Position numbers and translations under genes: made by a program. A model generated the notes under the pieces. The model was not told the origin of the DNA, did not search any database, and saw only the letters and a list, made by a program, of their open reading frames with translations. From assembly GCA_020355945.1 (NCBI GenBank), contig CP070627.1:4593539-4602692 (forward strand): a DNA stretch of 9,154 nucleotides, given 5' to 3'. Shown in pieces: positions 5,507-9,154 of this stretch (positions within the stretch are counted from its first letter, which is position 1; each line of letters starts with the position of its first letter). Origin of the DNA: Candidatus Aminicenantota bacterium (GTDB lineage Bacteria; Acidobacteriota; Aminicenantia; UBA2199).

Positions 5507-6277
5507 ATGATGAGAACTGCCAACCCGGCGTTGAATAAAAAAACCTTTGTCAATTTGGGTTATGCTGAGGGAACCAACCAGATGACCCTGCAAGGAACAG
5601 TAAATAAAACCCTTATCATGATGGCCCTGCTGTTGATTGCAGCCAGTTTTACCTGGCGGATGTTTTTTTCGGCTACTTCCGCTGCAAATCCGGCAGAAGG
5701 AGCCCGTGCCGTGATGCCCTGGATGATCGGCGGAGTTATTGGTGGTTTAATTGTTGCGCTGATTACTATATTCAAAAAAACCGCGGCTCCTATTACCGCA
5801 CCGATTTACGCGATATTGGAAGGACTGTTTCTTGGAGCCCTGTCTTCATTTATGGAAGCACGCTTCCCTGGGATCGTTATCCAGGCGGTGGCATTGACTT
5901 TCGGCACTTTGTTTGCCCTGCTTTTCCTCTATAAATCACGTATTATCAAACCCACGGAAAATTTCAAACTAGGGGTGGTGGCGGCCACAGGGGGCATTTT
6001 CCTGGTTTACCTGGTAACCATGATCCTCCGGCTGTTTGGGGTGGGATACATTTCCTTTATCCACGGGAGCGGAACAGTGGGAATTCTTTTCAGCCTTTTC
6101 GTGGTGGTGATTGCCGCCCTTAACTTAGTGCTGGATTTTGACTTTATTGAAACCGGCACCACCCAGGGAGCCCCAAAATATATGGAATGGTACGGCGCCT
6201 TCGGATTAATGGTTACCCTGGTATGGCTCTATATTGAAATATTACGACTACTGGCTAAACTCCAGAGCAAAAGGTAA
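5507..6277 (+). CDS. Bax inhibitor-1/YccA-family membrane protein
   Basis: A 256-residue integral membrane protein with about seven hydrophobic segments (roughly 35-55, 70-88, 98-115, 122-141, 153-175, 190-208, 228-249). The family marks are EGLFLGALSS (105-114), LDFDFIE (209-215), whose acidic residues correspond to the proposed pH/ion-sensing pair, and the final WYGAFGLMVTLVWLYIEILR segment (228-247). The charged N-terminal cytoplasmic stretch of about 30 residues fits the bacterial subgroup. Relatives are linked to calcium leak (YetJ) and FtsH-protease modulation (YccA); the role here is not known. AGGAGG sits five bases before the ATG at 5507; a second in-frame ATG at 5510 is an equally possible start. 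It has its own promoter and converges on the J-domain gene. Confidence 0.93.
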   Translation: MMRTANPALNKKTFVNLGYAEGTNQMTLQGTVNKTLIMMALLLIAASFTWRMFFSATSAANPAEGARAVMPWMIGGVIGGLIVALITIFKKTAAPITAPIYAILEGLFLGALSSFMEARFPGIVIQAVALTFGTLFALLFLYKSRIIKPTENFKLGVVAATGGIFLVYLVTMILRLFGVGYISFIHGSGTVGILFSLFVVVIAALNLVLDFDFIETGTTQGAPKYMEWYGAFGLMVTLVWLYIEILRLLAKLQSKR

Positions 6278-7738
6278 CTATTTCTTCTTAAAGAGTGAAA
6301 ATTTGGGCTTTTTACTGGGGGCGAAAAGCTTTCCCATGTCTTGCACGGCCTGGCCGGCCAGGGTATGCTCCATATTGATTTCCAATGCTTTTTGAAAATA
6401 GTGTTCCGCTTTCTTCATTAGCCTTTCGGAACGGTACAATTCACCCAGGGCAAAAACATGGTCTGCATTCCAGGGTTCCAATTCTTGAGCTTTGAGAAGA
6501 TTTTTTTCCGCATGCTTTATCATTGCCGGCAACTTTGACTGGGCCAATCCCAAAAGTAAGAAATAATTGGCCCGGGAATTATCTATTGCTACTGCTTGTT
6601 CCAGCAGGGAAACCGCTTCAAAATACCGTTTCACCTTGTAAAGACGATTGGCTTTTATATATAAGTCCCGGGCATTTCTTCCCTTATCCGACGGACCTAC
6701 TTCTACCTCTGAAGCGTCTCTATATCCCCTGGCATCGTATTCACTCTTTTTGTCTCTGTCGCTTAAAACTTCAAAGGCTTTGTTGATCTCGGCAAAGACC
6801 TCATTGGCTCTCATCATTACGGTTGAGTCCGGTGCCGCGTTGATTTTGTCCGGGTGATATTTCCTGGAATAATCGAAATAAGATTTTTTTATTTCCTCGA
6901 TGGGTGCTGCGTTTTTTGTCCCCAATAATTGATAATAATTCAACCGTTTTTGTTTAATTCTTTCATGCAAGTCGTTTATCTCTTCTACATTTTTGTTCTG
7001 TTCTTCATCAATGGTATATTCGACAAAATCTATCGTATTCAAAAGATACAGGAGAATGAGCCTTCTCCAGAATCCCTGTTCTTTTGGACCACCGTTGTCC
7101 CGGACCTGCATATTGGTCATAATTTGTTCCACTGAAGTGTTGGTAAAACCTGCCAGATCTTTATAAAGCTTGTGCTCATCAGGGGTTAAAAAATCGAAAA
7201 TAGGATCAGACACTGCGGTGGTTACCGGGGCCCTATAATAAAATTTCTTTTTATAAAAAGAAATATCTGCAATTTTTTTTACCCCTCCAGGAATAATTTC
7301 GGGCAATTTAATCTTAAAACTCTGGGGGTTGGGAATTTCCGGGCTCTTGAGGATAAATCTCCATTCTCCTTCCTTTAAAGGGAAAGTAGCTGTGGCAATA
7401 TTTTGCACCTGGGCCTTTAGAGCAAAATAGAAATCCCGTTTCTCTAATTTCTTTAATTTTACCAGCAACTCTCCAATCCTGAGGTTTTTATAAGAAGGAT
7501 TTTTTTTAATTTCCAGCGCTTTTTCCAATTGAAGGCGGTTTATTTTGCCGGCTGCCAGTAAAAGTTCTCCCAGGCGTTCCCCCTCCGATGTGGTAGTGGC
7601 AAAAGCCAGACGACCGTCTACAAAGAAAATTGTCCGGGTAATATTGTCACCCATGACGATCAGTTCGCCGCTCATCCGGTCTTTTAGGACCTTCTTAAAT
7701 ATAAGCGGCACAGGATATTTTCTTATGGCATTGGCCAT
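6278..7738 (-). CDS. DUF4388-J-domain-TPR protein (DnaJ-like cochaperone)
   Basis: A 486-residue soluble protein with three parts. Residues 1-150 resemble DUF4388 (PatA N-terminal type), with SGELIVMGDNITRTIFFVDG and RLGELLLAAGKI. Residues 267-338 are a J domain: YYQLLG, the HPD motif at 295-297 that stimulates Hsp70 ATPase, and AFEVLSDRDKKSEYDARG. Residues about 355-460 hold TPR-like helices (RYFEAVSLLEQAVAIDN, KKAEHYFQKALEIN), and a basic tail ends FKKK. There is no zinc-finger or C-terminal substrate domain, so it is a type III J protein, not DnaJ itself. The likely role is to recruit an Hsp70-like ATPase to specific clients; one such ATPase begins at 9004. It is divergent from the amidase gene, and its stop abuts the Bax inhibitor stop. 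Confidence 0.92.
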   Translation of the reverse strand: MANAIRKYPVPLIFKKVLKDRMSGELIVMGDNITRTIFFVDGRLAFATTTSEGERLGELLLAAGKINRLQLEKALEIKKNPSYKNLRIGELLVKLKKLEKRDFYFALKAQVQNIATATFPLKEGEWRFILKSPEIPNPQSFKIKLPEIIPGGVKKIADISFYKKKFYYRAPVTTAVSDPIFDFLTPDEHKLYKDLAGFTNTSVEQIMTNMQVRDNGGPKEQGFWRRLILLYLLNTIDFVEYTIDEEQNKNVEEINDLHERIKQKRLNYYQLLGTKNAAPIEEIKKSYFDYSRKYHPDKINAAPDSTVMMRANEVFAEINKAFEVLSDRDKKSEYDARGYRDASEVEVGPSDKGRNARDLYIKANRLYKVKRYFEAVSLLEQAVAIDNSRANYFLLLGLAQSKLPAMIKHAEKNLLKAQELEPWNADHVFALGELYRSERLMKKAEHYFQKALEINMEHTLAGQAVQDMGKLFAPSKKPKFSLFKKK

Positions 7739-7779
7739 TTTCCCGCAGTTCCTTCTTATAGTTAGTAATTAACCGTTCA

Positions 7780-7809
7780 ATTATCACATAAATTGACTTC
7801 ATTTGTCAA
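7780..7809 (-). promoter_or_regulatory. Sigma-70 promoter of the J-domain gene
   Basis: On the minus strand, TTGACA (7804-7809) is a perfect -35 box, followed by an 18-bp spacer and GATAAT (7780-7785), with TGT just before the -10. The start would be near 7773, about 35 bases ahead of the ATG at 7738. Confidence 0.75.
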
Positions 7810-7862
7810 ATTTCTTTAATTTTTTCCAGGAATTCTTTTTTTGACCAAATTTAAATTTAATT

Positions 7863-7892
7863 TTGGAAAATTAGCAATCTCTGTGGTATACT
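7863..7892 (+). promoter_or_regulatory. Extended -10 promoter of the amidase gene
   Basis: TTGGAA (7863-7868), an 18-bp spacer and TATACT (7887-7892) preceded by TGG. The start would be near 7899, about 35 bases before the GTG at 7935. It is divergent from the J-domain promoter, whose -35 box lies about 55 bp away. Confidence 0.6.
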
Positions 7893-7934
7893 TTACAGGC
7901 AAAAAATATGAAATGATATGTATGAAGGTATAAA

Positions 7935-8987
7935 GTGAAATTTTTGTTTGCGGAACGAAAAAAAGTGAAAATGAAAAGCACCATTCTCAAAGGAGTTTTT
8001 GAAGATAACTTGAGAATGATGGGTAAAGCAGAGAACCCAGGGAATAATAAAAAACAGCTAAAAAAGAAAAATCTTGTCAAGATTGGCGGAGCATTTTTCC
8101 TGGTGATACTGATTTATGTTTTTTTTAATCACTTTGACTTCCTTAATCATACATTCTTCAAGAATTTACGATCGGCTTTTATTAAATCCGAAGTCACCAG
8201 GCCCAGCCAGGACAGCGAACCGAAGTTTAATGAAACGGAAACCAGTCACATAACTCCTTCAGAGTACAATGCTTTTTTAATTAAATTGCCCATGCCTTTG
8301 CGAAAAATTTTTAATCTCAAAGTAAAACTGATTTTGATTGATCCCGGGCACGGAGGGGAAGACCCGGGTACCCGCGGTAGGCTGGGTACAGAAGAAAAGG
8401 ATATCACCCTGGATATCGCTATGAAGTTGAGGGATAGACTGAAAAAATACCCGGGATACCAGATTCTAATGACCAGGGAAAAAGATATTACCCTATCCCT
8501 TAACCACAGGATCGATATTGCCAAATCTTGCGGAGCGGATTTATTTATCTCCATCCATATTAATTATATCCCGGATAAACCCATCAATACCATCGAGACT
8601 TATTATTTTGGCCCTCACACGGATAAGGCGAGCCTGGTGCTGGCGGAGAAAGAAAACAAGGGGACCGAATATACGTTGAATGATTTTAAAGGGATCATTC
8701 GGAATATAGAAAATACCCTGAAAACACAGGAATCACGTTCCCTTGCTTATTTTATGCAGAAGAGTCTTTACAGTAATATCAGGAGGGAAAATAAAGATAT
8801 TAAAAATTTCGGTATCAAAACAGCCCCGTTCGTTGTACTTTTAGGGGTTGATATCCCCAGTGTTCTTACCGAAGTCACATGCCTGAGCAATATCAATGAA
8901 GAGATGAAACTAAATACGGAAAACTATAGAAAAGAGATTGCACGATACCTGGAGGAAGGTATCGTGAATTATTTAAATAAAAAATAG
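7935..8987 (+). CDS. Membrane-anchored N-acetylmuramoyl-L-alanine amidase (Amidase_3)
   Basis: This zinc enzyme cleaves the amide bond between N-acetylmuramic acid and the stem peptide of peptidoglycan. The domain spans about 130-347: IDPGHGGEDPG with zinc ligand His139, TEEKD with Glu154 the likely second ligand, SIHIN with His208 as third, and LTEVTCLSN with Glu313 as catalytic residue. A single hydrophobic segment at about 50-64 follows a roughly 48-residue, strongly basic N-terminus, so the protein is probably a type II anchored enzyme rather than a secreted one. There is no AMIN or SPOR domain. The GTG at 7935 is favoured because GAAGG lies about six bases upstream. ATG 7971 or 8016 would remove only part of the cytoplasmic tail. 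The ATPase gene follows after 16 bp, suggesting an operon. Confidence 0.93.
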   Translation: MKFLFAERKKVKMKSTILKGVFEDNLRMMGKAENPGNNKKQLKKKNLVKIGGAFFLVILIYVFFNHFDFLNHTFFKNLRSAFIKSEVTRPSQDSEPKFNETETSHITPSEYNAFLIKLPMPLRKIFNLKVKLILIDPGHGGEDPGTRGRLGTEEKDITLDIAMKLRDRLKKYPGYQILMTREKDITLSLNHRIDIAKSCGADLFISIHINYIPDKPINTIETYYFGPHTDKASLVLAEKENKGTEYTLNDFKGIIRNIENTLKTQESRSLAYFMQKSLYSNIRRENKDIKNFGIKTAPFVVLLGVDIPSVLTEVTCLSNINEEMKLNTENYRKEIARYLEEGIVNYLNKK

Positions 8988-8990
8988 ATA

Positions 8991-8997
8991 AGGGAGG
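8991..8997 (+). promoter_or_regulatory. Shine-Dalgarno of the actin-fold ATPase gene
   Basis: AGGGAGG ends six bases before the ATG at 9004, right after the amidase stop, and fixes the start of this truncated gene. Confidence 0.8.
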
Positions 8998-9003
8998 TGC
9001 TAT

Positions 9004-9154
9004 ATGGAGCAACAAGAAGAGGAATTAACCACCGTCAAAAAAGATGAGTTATTCATCGGGATTGATCTGGGAACTTCCAGCAGTGCCATCGTAGCCAGTA
9101 ATGGCAAGAAGTCCTGGGTTGAAAGTTATGTGGGCTGGCCAAAAGATTTTATTT
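9004..9154 (+). CDS. Hsp70/MreB-like actin-fold ATPase, 3' end cut by window
   Basis: Only the first 50 residues are visible. After an acidic N-terminal stretch (MEQQEEELTTVKKDE) comes FIGIDLGTSSSAIVASNG, the phosphate-1 loop of the Hsp70/actin ATPase superfamily, then SWVESYVGWPKDFI. The DLGTS-S-AI form and the VESYVGWP segment recall a group of Hsp70-like or MreB-like proteins seen in acidobacterial and deltaproteobacterial genomes (from memory), rather than canonical DnaK, which begins IIGIDLGTTNS. It lies 16 bp after the amidase gene and is probably cotranscribed with it. A J-domain partner gene sits just across the divergent promoter, which favours an Hsp70-type role. Confidence 0.8.
   Translation, partial: MEQQEEELTTVKKDELFIGIDLGTSSSAIVASNGKKSWVESYVGWPKDFI

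Noticed and set aside
5350..5538. A 62-codon open frame overlapping the start of the Bax inhibitor-like gene
   Set aside because: It has no Shine-Dalgarno before its GTG, no recognisable motif, runs through the promoter of the next gene and overlaps its coding start.
6302..6335. GCTTTT/AAAAGC hairpin inside the end of the J-domain gene as a terminator for the Bax inhibitor transcript
   Set aside because: The stem is short and AU-rich and is followed by TTTCCC, not a T run, so it is too weak to call.
7845..7866. AT-rich near-palindrome CCAAATTTAAATTTAATTTTGG between the divergent promoters, as an operator
   Set aside because: The matching arms are only about five bases in very AT-rich DNA, so it could be chance.

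Overview
The window looks like a chromosomal stretch from a Gram-negative environmental bacterium of moderate GC content. The gene content suggests an uncultured lineage such as Acidobacteriota/Aminicenantes or a deltaproteobacterial group: a DUF4388-J-domain-TPR protein, an MreB/Hsp70-like ATPase, many TPRs, short intergenic repeats of the ACACAGAGG and AATTCGTG kinds, a lipoprotein, and a probable sigma-54 promoter. That placement is inference; there is no rRNA or marker gene here to confirm it.

Region 1 (1-4480) is a same-strand cluster. It holds the C-terminal three quarters of a NodU/CmcH-type O-carbamoyltransferase (cut by the window edge), a 127-aa SxtJ-type membrane protein, a 51-aa DUF5989 membrane microprotein, and a 712-aa membrane-anchored SGNH-hydrolase-like protein with many TPRs. 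The first three resemble the sxtI-sxtJ-sxtK trio of saxitoxin clusters, but no toxin-synthesis genes are visible. The likely job is O-carbamoylation, and perhaps esterification or de-esterification, of an unknown envelope or secreted substrate. Two intergenic repeat elements flank the microprotein gene, and a terminator-like hairpin follows the SGNH gene.

Region 2 (4421-5254) is a 402-bp regulatory stretch and a small lipoprotein gene. The stretch holds three copies of a 20-bp dyad (SCGTCAY-N6-ATGACGS), an IHF-like site, a -24/-12 promoter with exact GG-N10-GC spacing, and a hairpin starting at the predicted transcription start. Together they look like a complete sigma-54/enhancer-binding-protein control region for one 143-aa lipoprotein of unknown function.

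Region 3 (5255-7934) has a Bax inhibitor-1/YccA-family membrane protein with its own extended -10 promoter. It converges with a DUF4388-J-domain-TPR protein, and the two stop codons touch with no base between them. The J-protein gene is divergent from the amidase; each has a recognisable promoter in the 196-bp gap.

Region 4 (7935-9154) has a membrane-anchored N-acetylmuramoyl-L-alanine amidase followed 16 bp later by the start of an actin-fold ATPase (Hsp70/MreB-like), cut by the window end. A J-domain protein and an Hsp70-like protein on either side of a cell-wall amidase suggest a chaperone/envelope locus.
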